From: Klebsiella quasipneumoniae subsp. quasipneumoniae
GTDB lineage: Bacteria > Pseudomonadota > Gammaproteobacteria > Enterobacterales > Enterobacteriaceae
Direction: 5' to 3'
DNA length: 64,000 bases
NCBI RefSeq assembly: GCF_020525925.1
Contig: NZ_CP084876.1
Span: 3,844,001-3,908,000, forward strand
Below are positions 1 to 8,796 of the stretch, piece by piece. Position 1 is the stretch's first letter; each line of letters begins with the position of its first letter. The position numbers and the translations under genes are program-made. A model generated the notes under the pieces. It was not told where the DNA came from and did not search any database. It saw only the letters and a list, made by a program, of their open reading frames with translations.

Positions 1-2
1 TG

Positions 3-560
3 CTGACGGCCTGCACGGTGGTGGACTTAGATGAGAATGGCAAGCCAGTGCTGCCTGCCGACCCGAACGCGAAACCCAGCTTCGACCATCTCACCCCGCA
101 GCAGATCGCGCAACAAACCTGGCAATCTCGTGTGATTGACGCAGCGAACCAACATGCGCTGGACGCGACTGCGCTGGAAAAAGTGCGCCAGGCGTCTGGC
201 GCTACGCCACAGAGCGTCTTTGTCCGCCTGAACAGCGAGGTGACCGGGACTGACGTCAGCAACCCACGCGAGCAAAAGCTCAAACTTACGCTACACGGCC
301 AGCCGTTGGTCGTGCAATTAGGTCCTGTCATGCGAGGCAATGCCATCCGCGATGCCAGCGGTTTCAAATTTGAAGACTTTACCAACCAGGTGCAGTTTGC
401 GCAGCTTTCACGCGCCTACAATCGAGAGGCTATTAAACAGTTGCCGAAAGTGGACGCGAGCTGGACAGGCAAGCCTGTCGATATTCTCTTTGCGGTCACG
501 GTTATTAACGGCAGTCTGCAGGATGCGGCCGCTCTTCAGCTAAAACAGGAGGCGCGCTGA
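3..560 (+). CDS. DUF2291 family lipoprotein (5' end missing)
   Basis: The reading frame is open from the left edge of the window, so the N-terminus is missing. The first visible residues read LTAC-T, a lipobox, so the mature protein should be a lipoprotein starting at that Cys; only part of the signal peptide is lost. About 185 residues are visible. The sequence resembles DUF2291 proteins, which commonly sit next to RbsA/RbsC-type sugar ABC transporters; their role is unknown, and a periplasmic accessory role in uptake is an inference. Its TGA overlaps the ATG of the ATPase gene by one base, so the two are translationally coupled. The sugar-binding protein of the transporter is not in the window and presumably lies upstream. 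Confidence 0.8.
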   Translation: MTACTVVDLDENGKPVLPADPNAKPSFDHLTPQQIAQQTWQSRVIDAANQHALDATALEKVRQASGATPQSVFVRLNSEVTGTDVSNPREQKLKLTLHGQPLVVQLGPVMRGNAIRDASGFKFEDFTNQVQFAQLSRAYNREAIKQLPKVDASWTGKPVDILFAVTVINGSLQDAAALQLKQEAR

Positions 561-2086
561 TGGCCAGTTCACCCGCAGAGGATATCATTTTACGCACCCG
601 TGGTATTTCGATGTTGTTCCCCGGCACGGTGGCGTTGGATAACGTCGACTACAACGTCTGGCGCGGCAAAGTGAACGTGATCATCGGCGAAAATGGCGCC
701 GGTAAATCAACGCTCATGAAAATTCTCGCCGGTGTGCAACAGCCGAGCCTGGGTGAAATGGAGCTCAACGGCAACATAGTCCATTTCTCCAGCACCCGCG
801 AGGCCGCCGCCCACGGCATTGGTATGGTCCACCAGGAGCTGAACCTGTTTGAAAATCTTAGCGTCGCGGAAAATATCTTTCTTGGTCGCGAGCTACAGCG
901 CGGGCTGACGCCAATTAACGAAGCAGAGCAGGAACGACAAGCCGCGGAGCTGTTGCAGCGACTCGATCAGCCGATCTCGCCGCGGGAGCTGGTGGGTAAC
1001 CTGAAGGTCGGTCAGCAGCAGTTGGTCGAAATAGCCAAAGCGCTGGCGGAAAATGCGGACATTCTGATCCTTGATGAGCCCACTTCAGCCTTAAGCAAAA
1101 CCGAGGTGGATATCCTGTTTCGGGTCATCCGCGAACTGACGCGTCAGGGGGTGTCCATTATCTACATCTCACACCGTCTGGAGGAGCTGATGGCCATCGG
1201 CGACGTCATTACCATACTGCGTGACGGCAAATTCCAGGCGGAGGCCAGGGTGAGTGAAATTGATGTGCCATGGATCGTCCGTGAAATGCTGGGCAGCGAT
1301 CCGGTAAGCCATTTTCTTCCCCCGGATCGCCGCTTCGGCGCCCCACTGCTGGAAGTGGAGAACCTGACCTGCGTGAATGCCGCGGGCAATACGGTGGTGG
1401 ATAACGTCAGTTTTAAAGCACATGCCGGTGAAATTATTGGGATCTACGGTCTGATGGGCGCCGGGCGAACCGAGCTGTTTGAATGTCTGCTGGGGACAGC
1501 GCGCCACTACTTTGGCAAGATCTGGCTGGACAGCAAACCGGTTCCCCAGCGGTTAACCACGGCCGAACGTATCCGCATGGGCATGAGTCTGGTGCCGGAA
1601 GATCGTAAGCGGACCGGGATTTTTCCCATCTCGTCAGTCGCCAGCAATCTGACCATTGCCAGCCTGTGGCGTCGTCTTCAGCGCGGGTTAACCATTGCCA
1701 CTAAAAAGGAAGAGGCCGTCGTCGCCAGCACGATTGGCAATCTCTCCATTAAGGTCTCATCACCAGAGGTCGAGATCCAGGCGCTCAGCGGCGGCAATCA
1801 GCAAAAGGTGGTTATTGGCCGTTCGCTGTTAACCAATCCGAAGGTGCTGTTTCTTGACGAGCCTACGCGCGGAATCGACATCGGCGCCAAGGGGGATGTG
1901 TTTCGCATGATGGTGCAATTGTCGCAGCAGGGAATGGCGGTGGTGTTCTCCACCTCCGATTTAAAAGAAATCATGGCGGTCTCTGACCGTATCCTGGTGA
2001 TGTCAGGCGGCAAACTGACCGCCGATATCGTTCGTGACCAGGCCGAAGAGTCGGCGCTGGTTTCAGCAAGCGCTCAGGGGTTCTAA
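560..2086 (+). CDS. Sugar ABC transporter ATP-binding protein (RbsA/MglA type)
   Basis: 508-residue double-cassette ATPase typical of CUT2 monosaccharide importers. The N-terminal cassette has Walker A GENGAGKST, an unusual signature region (LKVGQQQ) and Walker B ILILDEPTSAL. The C-terminal cassette has the degenerate Walker A typical of this family (GLMGAGRTE), an intact signature LSGGNQQKV and Walker B VLFLDEPTRGID. It should energise the membrane permease encoded one base downstream, at the cytoplasmic face of the inner membrane. The downstream split transketolase, isomerase and FGGY kinase suggest a pentose-like substrate, but the sequence of an RbsA-type ATPase does not itself reveal specificity. 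Confidence 0.92.
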   Translation: MASSPAEDIILRTRGISMLFPGTVALDNVDYNVWRGKVNVIIGENGAGKSTLMKILAGVQQPSLGEMELNGNIVHFSSTREAAAHGIGMVHQELNLFENLSVAENIFLGRELQRGLTPINEAEQERQAAELLQRLDQPISPRELVGNLKVGQQQLVEIAKALAENADILILDEPTSALSKTEVDILFRVIRELTRQGVSIIYISHRLEELMAIGDVITILRDGKFQAEARVSEIDVPWIVREMLGSDPVSHFLPPDRRFGAPLLEVENLTCVNAAGNTVVDNVSFKAHAGEIIGIYGLMGAGRTELFECLLGTARHYFGKIWLDSKPVPQRLTTAERIRMGMSLVPEDRKRTGIFPISSVASNLTIASLWRRLQRGLTIATKKEEAVVASTIGNLSIKVSSPEVEIQALSGGNQQKVVIGRSLLTNPKVLFLDEPTRGIDIGAKGDVFRMMVQLSQQGMAVVFSTSDLKEIMAVSDRILVMSGGKLTADIVRDQAEESALVSASAQGF

Positions 2087-2087
2087 G

Positions 2088-3176
2088 ATGAAAATGACAC
2101 AATCGGTCGCACTGGCGCCGCGCGGCGGAGCCTCTCTCTCCCGTGAAAATATCCTGCTGTTGTTATTAAAACTGCGCACCTTTATCGCGCTGTTCCTGAT
2201 TGTCGGCTTCTTCACGATGACCGTGCCCGGTTTTTTATCCGCTGGCAGCATGGTGATTATGATTAAACACATTGCGATTAACGCCTTTCTGGCGTTGGGG
2301 ATCACCTTTGTCATTATCACTGCCGGTATCGACCTTTCGATTGGCGCTACGCTCGGTCTCTGCGGAATGATAGCCGGCTGGCTTATCACCAAAGGGATCG
2401 TCTTGCCGATGTTCGGCATCGCCATTTTTCCAAGCGTGTGGGTCATTGTGCCCCTGGTGCTGCTGATAGGCGCGCTGATTGGCGCCGTTAATGGCTGGAT
2501 CATTACCCGCTACAATGTGGCGCCGTTTATCTGCACCCTCGGTACCATGTATGTGCTCCGCGGAGCCGCGATGCTGACCTCTGATGGCCAAACCTTCCCC
2601 GGGCTCGCGGGCAATCCGCAGCTGGGCAACACGGGTTTCGATGAAATTGGCGCAGGTGCGCTCTTTGGCATCCCGTGGGCCATCTGGCTGATGATCCTGC
2701 TGGCGCTGATCATCGCCTATATCGCGCGGCGTTTGCCCTTTGGCCGCCATGTTTATGCGATCGGTGACAATGAGCGCGCCGCCGAGCTCTCCGGCGTGAA
2801 AGTGAAGCAAATTAAAGTGCTGGTCTACACGCTGTCCGGTTTTTGCGCCGCCATTGCCGGGATAGTGGTCTCCGCGCAGCTGCTGGCCAGCCATCCGGCT
2901 AACGGTACCGCTTTTGAGATGAATGCTATCGCCGCCGTCGTACTGGGCGGAACATCACTGGCCGGCGGCCGGGGAACCATCCTGGGTACGCTGATTGGTG
3001 CGTTTGTCATCGGTTTTCTCGCCGACGGGCTGGTGATGATGGGGGTGAGCGAGTTCTGGCAGATGGTCATCAAAGGGATCGTGATTATTGTGGCGGTCAT
3101 TATCGATCAGATGCAAAACCGGATGCAGCAGAAGGCGGCGGTGGTCGCCCAGAAAGCGGTCATGGAGAATAAGTAA
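2088..3176 (+). CDS. Sugar ABC transporter permease (RbsC type)
   Basis: 362-residue, strongly hydrophobic protein of the RbsC/XylH family, with the conserved GITFVIITAGIDLSIGA segment near the first third and the late AVVLGGTSLAGGRGT loop that faces the ATPase. I place the start at ATG 2088, one base after the ATPase stop and preceded by CAGGGG. A longer in-frame extension to 2034 would overlap the ATPase gene and lacks family resemblance. It should form the inner-membrane pore of the importer as a homodimer. It is the last gene of the transporter segment and is followed by a strong hairpin at 3185-3210. Confidence 0.92.
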   Translation: MKMTQSVALAPRGGASLSRENILLLLLKLRTFIALFLIVGFFTMTVPGFLSAGSMVIMIKHIAINAFLALGITFVIITAGIDLSIGATLGLCGMIAGWLITKGIVLPMFGIAIFPSVWVIVPLVLLIGALIGAVNGWIITRYNVAPFICTLGTMYVLRGAAMLTSDGQTFPGLAGNPQLGNTGFDEIGAGALFGIPWAIWLMILLALIIAYIARRLPFGRHVYAIGDNERAAELSGVKVKQIKVLVYTLSGFCAAIAGIVVSAQLLASHPANGTAFEMNAIAAVVLGGTSLAGGRGTILGTLIGAFVIGFLADGLVMMGVSEFWQMVIKGIVIIVAVIIDQMQNRMQQKAAVVAQKAVMENK

Positions 3177-3184
3177 CCGCAAGA

Positions 3185-3210
3185 CCTCCTGTGGCTCAGA
3201 CCACAGGAGG
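3185..3210 (+). terminator. Hairpin downstream of the sugar permease
   Basis: Perfect 10-bp arms CCTCCTGTGG and CCACAGGAGG around a 6-base loop, beginning eight bases after the permease stop. There is no clear T-run, so it may act as a Rho-assisted terminator or as 3'-end protection rather than as a simple intrinsic terminator. Confidence 0.65.
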
Positions 3211-3329
3211 CGAGACTGACTCACGATGCGCCTTTCTCCGAGGCGCTTCGCAAAACCTCATCGAAAAATCCTGCCCGACAGCAAGCGGTGGTAGCATCCC
3301 GCCACTCTGCTCTGCCAGGCAAGGAAGCC

Positions 3330-4304
3330 ATGAAAAAACGTCCTCACTCGACCCCGCACGACAGTCTGTTTAAGCGCTTTCTGCGCGACAGCGAAACCGC
3401 ACGCGATTTTCTGGATATTCATCTGCCGCCCGCGCTGCGGCAACTGTGCGACTTAAGCACTCTGCACCTGGAATCCGGGAGCTTTGTTGAGGACAACCTG
3501 CGCGCCAGCTATTCCGATATTCTCTACTCTCTGCAGACCAGCAAGGGAGAGGGCTATATCTATGTGGTCATTGAGCATCAGAGCACCCCGGACAGCCATA
3601 TGGCATTCAGACTCCTGCGCTATGCCCTCGCGGCCATGCAACAGCATCTTGATCGCGGCCATAAAGCGCTGCCGCTGGTAATTCCCATGCTGTTTTATCA
3701 TGGCAGCATTTCTCCCTATCCCTTTTCACTGTGCTGGCTGGATGAGTTTCCACCTGACTCACCGGCAAAACAGCTTTATCTCGGGGCCTTTCCGCTCGTC
3801 GATGTGACCGATATTCCCGACGACGCCATATTACAGCATCGGCGGATCGCGCTTCTGGAACTGGTCCAGAAACACATCCGTCAACGCGATCTTAGCCATA
3901 TCCTCCAGCAGTTGGTGGAGGTGGTGCTGATGGGATACACTGACCACCAGCAGTTCAAAACGTTATTTACCTATATGTCGCTGCATGGTAATAGCGCCGA
4001 CCCGGATAACTTTATCGACCAGTTGGTCGAACGTCTGCCGCAATATGAGGATACCCTGATGACGATTGCCGAGTACCTGAAGCAGAAAGGTCGCGAAGAG
4101 GGAAAACAACGCTGGTTACAGCAAGGCCAGCAAGAGGGGCTTCAGGAAGGTTTACAGGCGGGTGAGCATCGCGAAGCCTGCCGCATCGCGCTGATGATGT
4201 TAGAGAACGGTATGGACACTGAAACCGTGTTGCGGATGACTCGCCTCAGCGCGGACGAACTGGCGACGCTGGCACGCCAGTCTCCACCCCCGCTTAGCCC
4301 TTAA
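3330..4304 (+). CDS. Rpn family recombination-promoting nuclease / putative transposase
   Basis: 324-residue member of the Rpn (YhgA-like) family, PD-(D/E)XK-fold DNA nucleases; E. coli RpnA-E have been linked to RecA-independent recombination, toxicity and phage defence. The N-terminus has the family's HDSLFKRFL start. The nuclease core shows SYSDILY (catalytic Asp) and VVIEHQS (the E-x-Q pair). The C-terminus contains a Gln/Gly-rich repeat stretch (GQQEGLQEGLQ) before a short helical domain. Start chosen at ATG 3330 behind AAGGAAG. It lies between the sugar permease and the locus regulator with no functional link to either, and its 3' end overlaps the convergent regulator gene by 11 bp. It looks like an inserted accessory gene. 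A possible separately translated C-terminal product is listed next. Confidence 0.88.
   Translation: MKKRPHSTPHDSLFKRFLRDSETARDFLDIHLPPALRQLCDLSTLHLESGSFVEDNLRASYSDILYSLQTSKGEGYIYVVIEHQSTPDSHMAFRLLRYALAAMQQHLDRGHKALPLVIPMLFYHGSISPYPFSLCWLDEFPPDSPAKQLYLGAFPLVDVTDIPDDAILQHRRIALLELVQKHIRQRDLSHILQQLVEVVLMGYTDHQQFKTLFTYMSLHGNSADPDNFIDQLVERLPQYEDTLMTIAEYLKQKGREEGKQRWLQQGQQEGLQEGLQAGEHREACRIALMMLENGMDTETVLRMTRLSADELATLARQSPPPLSP
4059..4304 (+). CDS. Candidate intragenic short Rpn product (RpnS-like)
   Basis: An in-frame ATG at 4059 inside the rpn gene is preceded by GAGGA at 4047-4051, seven bases upstream, which is a very good ribosome binding site. Translation from it would give an 81-residue protein starting MTIAEYLKQKG, covering the Gln-rich stretch and C-terminal helical domain without the nuclease core. 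Work on E. coli rpn genes has shown small proteins translated from internal starts in the C-terminal region that block the full-length toxic nuclease. Position and size here match that arrangement; expression is inferred only. Confidence 0.5.
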   Translation: MTIAEYLKQKGREEGKQRWLQQGQQEGLQEGLQAGEHREACRIALMMLENGMDTETVLRMTRLSADELATLARQSPPPLSP

Positions 4305-5244
4305 TTAACGCGCGCGCGGTCGGGAAGTCGGTGATCAGGACATCAATATAGTCGCCCTGCAACGCGCCGCGGATGGCGTTCGCTTTGTCCACGCCGCCGG
4401 CCAGCGCAATCACCTGCGGACAGCGACGAATTTGTTCAAGCTCCATCCCGATCACCGGATCCTCATCCTGGCTCAGTACCGGTTTGCCCGCCGCATCATA
4501 GTAATGCAGGCAGATATCCCCCACCGCGCCGCGCTCCGCCAGCAGCTGGAGCATGCTTTCATTATAATAGTTACCGGAGTTTTTCAGCAGCTGCGAAGGC
4601 TCCAGTTCACCAATACCGACGATGGCCACATCCACTTCGGCAAATTTCGCCACCACCGCCGCGACGTCCGGGCTGTTTACCAGACGGCTGCGCTCCTCCA
4701 CGGAGTGCTCAATACTCTGCGACGGCAACAGCCACGCCGGGCAGCCTAAATGCGCCGCCAGCTGCTGGGTTAAAATGGTAGCCTGCACGTTGCCGTTGGG
4801 ACCGACGCCGCCCAACAGCTGAATCACCCCGGCGGCGCGAATGTTCTGCGGATGCATCTCATCCACCATGCAGCGGATCGTACTGCTCCAGGACGAGATA
4901 CCCACGAGGTCTTCCGGCCGCAGCCGCGTTTCGACATAGTGCGCCGCCGCGCTGCCGATGGCATGCTTTACCTGGCTGTAACTGGCATTCTCACCCACAT
5001 CCACGACTATCGCTTGTCGAATGCCAAAACGCTCCTCAATCGCCTTTTCCAGATCGACAAAAATGTTTGTCGGCTGGACTACGGTAATTTTCACCAGCCC
5101 CTCTTTCTGGCAGCGGGTAAGCGCCCGTGAAACAAAAGACTGGGACAGATGCAGCAGCGAGGCGATCTCGGACTGCTTTTTATTCTCGCTGTAGTAAAGC
5201 GTGGCGATCTTCACCAGCAACCGCTGTTCATCCTGCTTCGACAT
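4294..5244 (-). CDS. SorC family sugar-responsive transcriptional regulator
   Basis: 316 residues from the ATG at 5242-5244, which follows AGAGGGGAAT; a longer open frame to 5328 lacks family sequence. An N-terminal helix-turn-helix (KKQSEIASLLHLSQSFVSRAL, about residues 24-45) is followed by the SorC/DeoR effector domain, which has a sugar-isomerase-like fold and binds phosphorylated sugars; the segment VGIGELEPSQL and the C-terminal ALAGGVDKANAIRGAL are typical. It is transcribed away from the split transketolase genes across a 311-bp gap, so it most likely regulates both the catabolic operon and the transporter, with a phosphorylated pathway intermediate as inducer. Confidence 0.88.
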   Translation of the reverse strand: MSKQDEQRLLVKIATLYYSENKKQSEIASLLHLSQSFVSRALTRCQKEGLVKITVVQPTNIFVDLEKAIEERFGIRQAIVVDVGENASYSQVKHAIGSAAAHYVETRLRPEDLVGISSWSSTIRCMVDEMHPQNIRAAGVIQLLGGVGPNGNVQATILTQQLAAHLGCPAWLLPSQSIEHSVEERSRLVNSPDVAAVVAKFAEVDVAIVGIGELEPSQLLKNSGNYYNESMLQLLAERGAVGDICLHYYDAAGKPVLSQDEDPVIGMELEQIRRCPQVIALAGGVDKANAIRGALQGDYIDVLITDFPTARALIKG

Positions 5245-5555
5245 GGCATTCCCCTCTGTTTTCTGCTCGTTATTTTTATGCATCATTGAATAGATAACAA
5301 GCGCAGCGCCCTTTTCCCGACGATCCAAATGTGATCGTTTTCTCCTTTTTTAGAAAATAGGCCGTACAAATCGTGGACAAACCCCGTCACAGGGCATATC
5401 TTACCTATGTGAATAATAAATCAGTAGTGAATATATATTCAATCACTTATTAATACCTTGTTTTGTCGACGATAAAAGGTAGTCAGGATGGAAAGTGTTT
5501 TTTTACCCTGCTGGAATATTTATTCATACAAGAATTTACTTTCAAGAGGTGTTTT
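5245..5555. promoter_or_regulatory. Divergent promoter region with 14-bp palindrome
   Basis: This 311-bp non-coding gap separates the SorC regulator from the transketolase operon. It holds a perfect palindrome TGAATATATATTCA at 5428-5441, and a related direct repeat of GTGAATA at 5410 and 5427. These are the best candidates for SorC operator sites. A weak CRP-like half-site TGTGA lies at 5330-5334. The translation start of the operon at 5556 is preceded by AAGAGGT. No gene is visible in this stretch. Confidence 0.45.
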
Positions 5556-6386
5556 ATGAATCCGTTTTCACTCTCCGTTAAGGAGTTAGAACAAAAAGCA
5601 CGCGCCATCCGCCGCCGCATCATCGTCTTAAATGCGGAAAGCCCGGCAGGCGGCCACACCGGTGCAGATTTGTCACAAGTCGAACTTCTGACCGCCCTCT
5701 ACTTTCGCATCCTTAACTGCTCTCCTGCGCTAGAAAAGAGCGACGAGCGCGATATTTATATTCAATCGAAGGGGCACGCTGTCGGCGGTTACTACTGCGT
5801 GCTGGCCGAGGCAGGCTTTATCCCCCTTGACTGGCTGGCAACCTATCAACACGCCGACTCGCATCTGCCTGGACATCCGGTGAAGCACAAGACGCCGGGT
5901 ATTGAGCTCAATACCGGCGCATTGGGCCATGGTCTGCCCGTGGCGGTAGGCATTGCGCTGGCAGCGAAACGCGATAACAACCCGCGTCGCGTATTTGTCG
6001 TCACCGGCGATGGCGAACTGGCGGAGGGCAGCAACTGGGAGGCCGCGCTGGTCGCCGCCCACTACCAGCTGGATAACCTTATTATTATCAACGACAAAAA
6101 TAATCTGCAGCTGGCCGGTGCGACCAAAGAGATCATGAATACCGACCCGCTGGATGAAAAATGGCGCGCTTTCGGCATGGAGGTCACACAGTGCAACGGC
6201 AACGATATGGCGGAGGTGGTCGCCACCCTTGAGCGCTTGCAGCCGAACGGGAAACCACACGTCGTGATTGCCAATACCACCAAAGGCGCAGGTATTTCAT
6301 TTATTCAGGGAAGACCCGAGTGGCATCACCGGGTACCGAAAGGAGAAGAAATTGAACTGGCGCTGGAGGAACTGAAAGATGAGTAA
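5556..6386 (+). CDS. Transketolase, N-terminal (TPP-binding) subunit
   Basis: 276-residue stand-alone N-terminal half of a transketolase. It carries the thiamine-diphosphate motif GDGELAEGSNWEAA ending in the paired Asn (IINDKNNLQ), and the conserved SKGHAVGGYY and HLPGHP segments that line the active site. Start at ATG 5556 behind AAGAGGT; upstream in-frame codons are not family-like. It overlaps the C-terminal subunit gene by 8 bp, so the two are surely co-translated to form one enzyme. Split transketolases are typical of specialised catabolic loci rather than the housekeeping pentose-phosphate enzyme. In the D-apiose pathway the equivalent pair is AptA/AptB, which cleaves apulose 4-phosphate; that assignment here is inference. 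Confidence 0.9.
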   Translation: MNPFSLSVKELEQKARAIRRRIIVLNAESPAGGHTGADLSQVELLTALYFRILNCSPALEKSDERDIYIQSKGHAVGGYYCVLAEAGFIPLDWLATYQHADSHLPGHPVKHKTPGIELNTGALGHGLPVAVGIALAAKRDNNPRRVFVVTGDGELAEGSNWEAALVAAHYQLDNLIIINDKNNLQLAGATKEIMNTDPLDEKWRAFGMEVTQCNGNDMAEVVATLERLQPNGKPHVVIANTTKGAGISFIQGRPEWHHRVPKGEEIELALEELKDE

Positions 6387-7329
6387 TAGCGAACATCTCG
6401 CCACGGTGATGGTGAATGCCTTTATTGATGCCGTAGACCGCGGCGTGGATCTGGTGCCAGTAGTGGCTGACTCCACCTCAACGGCGAAAATTGCCCCATT
6501 TATCAAAAGATTCCCTGGCCGGCTGGTCAACGTCGGCATCGCCGAGCAGACGCTGGTTGGCGCTGCCGCCGGCCTGGCGCTGGGGGGTAAAGTGGCCGTG
6601 ACCTGCAACGCGGCGCCATTCCTTATCTCACGTGCCAATGAGCAGATTAAGGTCGACGTCTGCTACAACAACACCAACGTCAAACTGTTCGGGCTGAACG
6701 CGGGCGCCAGCTACGGTCCGCTGGCCAGCACTCATCATAGCATTGACGATATCGCCGTTCTGCGCGGTTTTGGCAATATTGAAATTTACGCGCCGTCCAG
6801 TCCCGGCGAGTGCCGACAGATTATCGATTATGCCCTTGCCCACATCGGGCCAGTGTATATCCGCCTCGATGGTAAAGCGCTACCGGAACTGCATGACGAA
6901 CATTACCGGTTTATTCCGGGCAACATTGATGTGCTGCGTTCGGGGCGCGATGTTGCGTTGGTTGCCATGGGCTCAACGGTACATGAAATAGTGGAAGCCG
7001 CCGCACAACTCGCTGCAGAAGGTATTGACGCCACCGTTATCAGTGTCCCATCTATTCGTCCTTGTGATACCCAGGCGCTACTAAAGGCAATACAGTCCTG
7101 TCCGGTCGCGATCACGGTGGAAGAACACAACGTCAACGGCGGCGTCGGGAGTCTGGTGGCGGAAGTGCTGGCCGAGGCCGGGTGCGCTATCCCGTTGAAA
7201 CGCTTAGGTATCCCTGACGGGCAATACGCCATTGCCGCCGATCGCGCCGCCACGCGCGCGCGCCATGAAATCGATGCCGCCGGGGTGGCGAAGCACGCCC
7301 GCAAGCTGCACACAAAAAAAGCATCCTGA
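6379..7329 (+). CDS. Transketolase, C-terminal (pyrimidine-binding) subunit
   Basis: 316-residue partner of the preceding subunit, covering the pyrimidine-binding and C-terminal domains. The catalytic glutamate that activates thiamine diphosphate sits in VNVGIAEQTLVGAAAG near residue 55. The histidine-containing segment ASTHHSIDDIAVLRGF is typical of transketolase and DXS enzymes. The ATG lies inside the preceding gene (ATGAGTAA overlap). Acting with the N-terminal subunit it would transfer a two-carbon unit from a ketose phosphate, feeding dihydroxyacetone phosphate or glyceraldehyde phosphate and xylulose 5-phosphate into central metabolism. The donor sugar cannot be read from the sequence. 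Confidence 0.9.
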   Translation: MSNSEHLATVMVNAFIDAVDRGVDLVPVVADSTSTAKIAPFIKRFPGRLVNVGIAEQTLVGAAAGLALGGKVAVTCNAAPFLISRANEQIKVDVCYNNTNVKLFGLNAGASYGPLASTHHSIDDIAVLRGFGNIEIYAPSSPGECRQIIDYALAHIGPVYIRLDGKALPELHDEHYRFIPGNIDVLRSGRDVALVAMGSTVHEIVEAAAQLAAEGIDATVISVPSIRPCDTQALLKAIQSCPVAITVEEHNVNGGVGSLVAEVLAEAGCAIPLKRLGIPDGQYAIAADRAATRARHEIDAAGVAKHARKLHTKKAS

Positions 7330-7363
7330 AAAATAACAAGAACATCTTACTGGAGAGAACGCA

Positions 7364-8782
7364 ATGTCCCGTATTCCTCAACAACTCACCATGGGCGTCA
7401 TTATTGGCAATCGGGGATTTTTCCCCAGCTATCTGGTCGCCGAAGCGCGCGAACAGGCGGTAGCCCTGTTTAGCCGCCTTGGGATTAACACCATTATGCT
7501 TGATCCATCCCAGACGGAACTGGGTGGCGTGGAAACCCGGCAGGATGCCAAAATTTGCGCCGAGCTGTTCCGCACCCACCGCGACAACATTCACGGTGTC
7601 GTGGTGCTGTTACCCAACTTTGGTGATGAAAAAGCCATCGCCGAGACGCTGCGCCTCTCCGGTCTCAACGTCCCGGTGCTTATTCAGGCCGAAGAGGATA
7701 ATCTGGATAAAATGGGGTTGTCGACGCGCCGCGATAGCTTCTGCGGCAAAATTTCCCTTTGCAACAACCTGCGCCAGTACGGTATCCCGTTTACGCTGAC
7801 CACCCAGCACGTTTGCGCACTTAGCGGCGAGGTGTTTGAGCAGGATCTCCGGCGCTTCACGCAGATATGTCGCGTGGTAAACAGTATGCGCGGTGTACGC
7901 GTTGGCGCGATTGGCGCCCGTCCTGCGGGCTTTAACACCGTGCGCTACAGCGAAAAACTGCTCGAACGTTTGGGCATCGCAGTGGAAACGTTAGATCTAT
8001 CCGAGGTATTTACCCGGATTAAGTGCCTGCGTGATGACGATATTCGTGTGGATGAGAAGCGCCGCCTGCTGATCGATAATGCCGACGCCAGCGGTATTCC
8101 GGCAGATAAACTGATCACTATGGCAAAACTGTTTGTGGTCCTGAGCGAGTGGATTGTTGCCAACGATATCGACACCACCGCGATTCAGTGCTGGACCTCG
8201 CTACAGGAAAATCTGGGGATTAACGTCTGCTCCATCATGAGCGTGATGTCCGGACAACTGATGCCAAGCGCCTGTGAAGTCGATGTCATGGGTGCGCTCT
8301 CCATGTATGCGCTCGCCAGCAGCAACCTGAGCCCCGCCTCGATCGCGGACTGGAATAATAACTTCGGCGACGATCGCGATAAATGTGTGCTGTTCCATTG
8401 CGGGAACTTTGCCTCGGCCAGTCTCGAGTCGCCGCACATGGGAACGGCCGATATTATCGGCACCACCGTCGGCAAAGAAAACACCTGCGGTGCCGTGCAT
8501 GGTCGCATGAAAAGCGGCGCGCTGACCTATTTTCGCCTCAGCACTGACGACCTGACTGGCGAAATCAAGGCCTACGTCGGCGAAGGCCAATCGGTTGACG
8601 ATCCCCTGGATACGGTAGGCTGTCGGGCGGTCATTCAGGTTCCCCACCTGGAAAATCTGCTGTCGTGGATCTGCCGTAACGGCTTTGAGCACCATGTCGC
8701 GATGAACCATTCTGCCAGTGCTTCAATTCTGCACGAGGCGTTTACGCGATACCTGGGCGTGTCGACCTATCTCCACCAGTAA
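7364..8782 (+). CDS. L-fucose/L-arabinose isomerase-fold protein, likely aldose-ketose isomerase
   Basis: 472-residue protein of the L-fucose isomerase / arabinose isomerase superfamily. The N-terminal part carries Rossmann-like domains. The C-terminal part has conserved acid and histidine residues in CWTSLQENLGINVCSIMS, the CEVDVMGALSMYAL segment and the LFHCGNFA segment typical of metal-dependent aldose-ketose isomerases. It follows the transketolase genes by 34 bp (GGAGAG ribosome site) and precedes the kinase by 14 bp, so it belongs to the same operon. The pathway logic is aldose to ketose here, then phosphorylation by the FGGY kinase, then transketolase cleavage. D-apiose to apulose is a plausible reaction; L-fucose or D-arabinose isomerisation is less likely because no aldolase gene is present. 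Confidence 0.8.
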   Translation: MSRIPQQLTMGVIIGNRGFFPSYLVAEAREQAVALFSRLGINTIMLDPSQTELGGVETRQDAKICAELFRTHRDNIHGVVVLLPNFGDEKAIAETLRLSGLNVPVLIQAEEDNLDKMGLSTRRDSFCGKISLCNNLRQYGIPFTLTTQHVCALSGEVFEQDLRRFTQICRVVNSMRGVRVGAIGARPAGFNTVRYSEKLLERLGIAVETLDLSEVFTRIKCLRDDDIRVDEKRRLLIDNADASGIPADKLITMAKLFVVLSEWIVANDIDTTAIQCWTSLQENLGINVCSIMSVMSGQLMPSACEVDVMGALSMYALASSNLSPASIADWNNNFGDDRDKCVLFHCGNFASASLESPHMGTADIIGTTVGKENTCGAVHGRMKSGALTYFRLSTDDLTGEIKAYVGEGQSVDDPLDTVGCRAVIQVPHLENLLSWICRNGFEHHVAMNHSASASILHEAFTRYLGVSTYLHQ

Positions 8783-8796
8783 GGCCGGAGGCCGCT

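Noticed and set aside
3330..4304. Rpn gene as an insertion-sequence transposase
   Set aside because: Although often labelled transposase, it has a PD-(D/E)XK nuclease core, no terminal inverted repeats and no target duplication that I can see.
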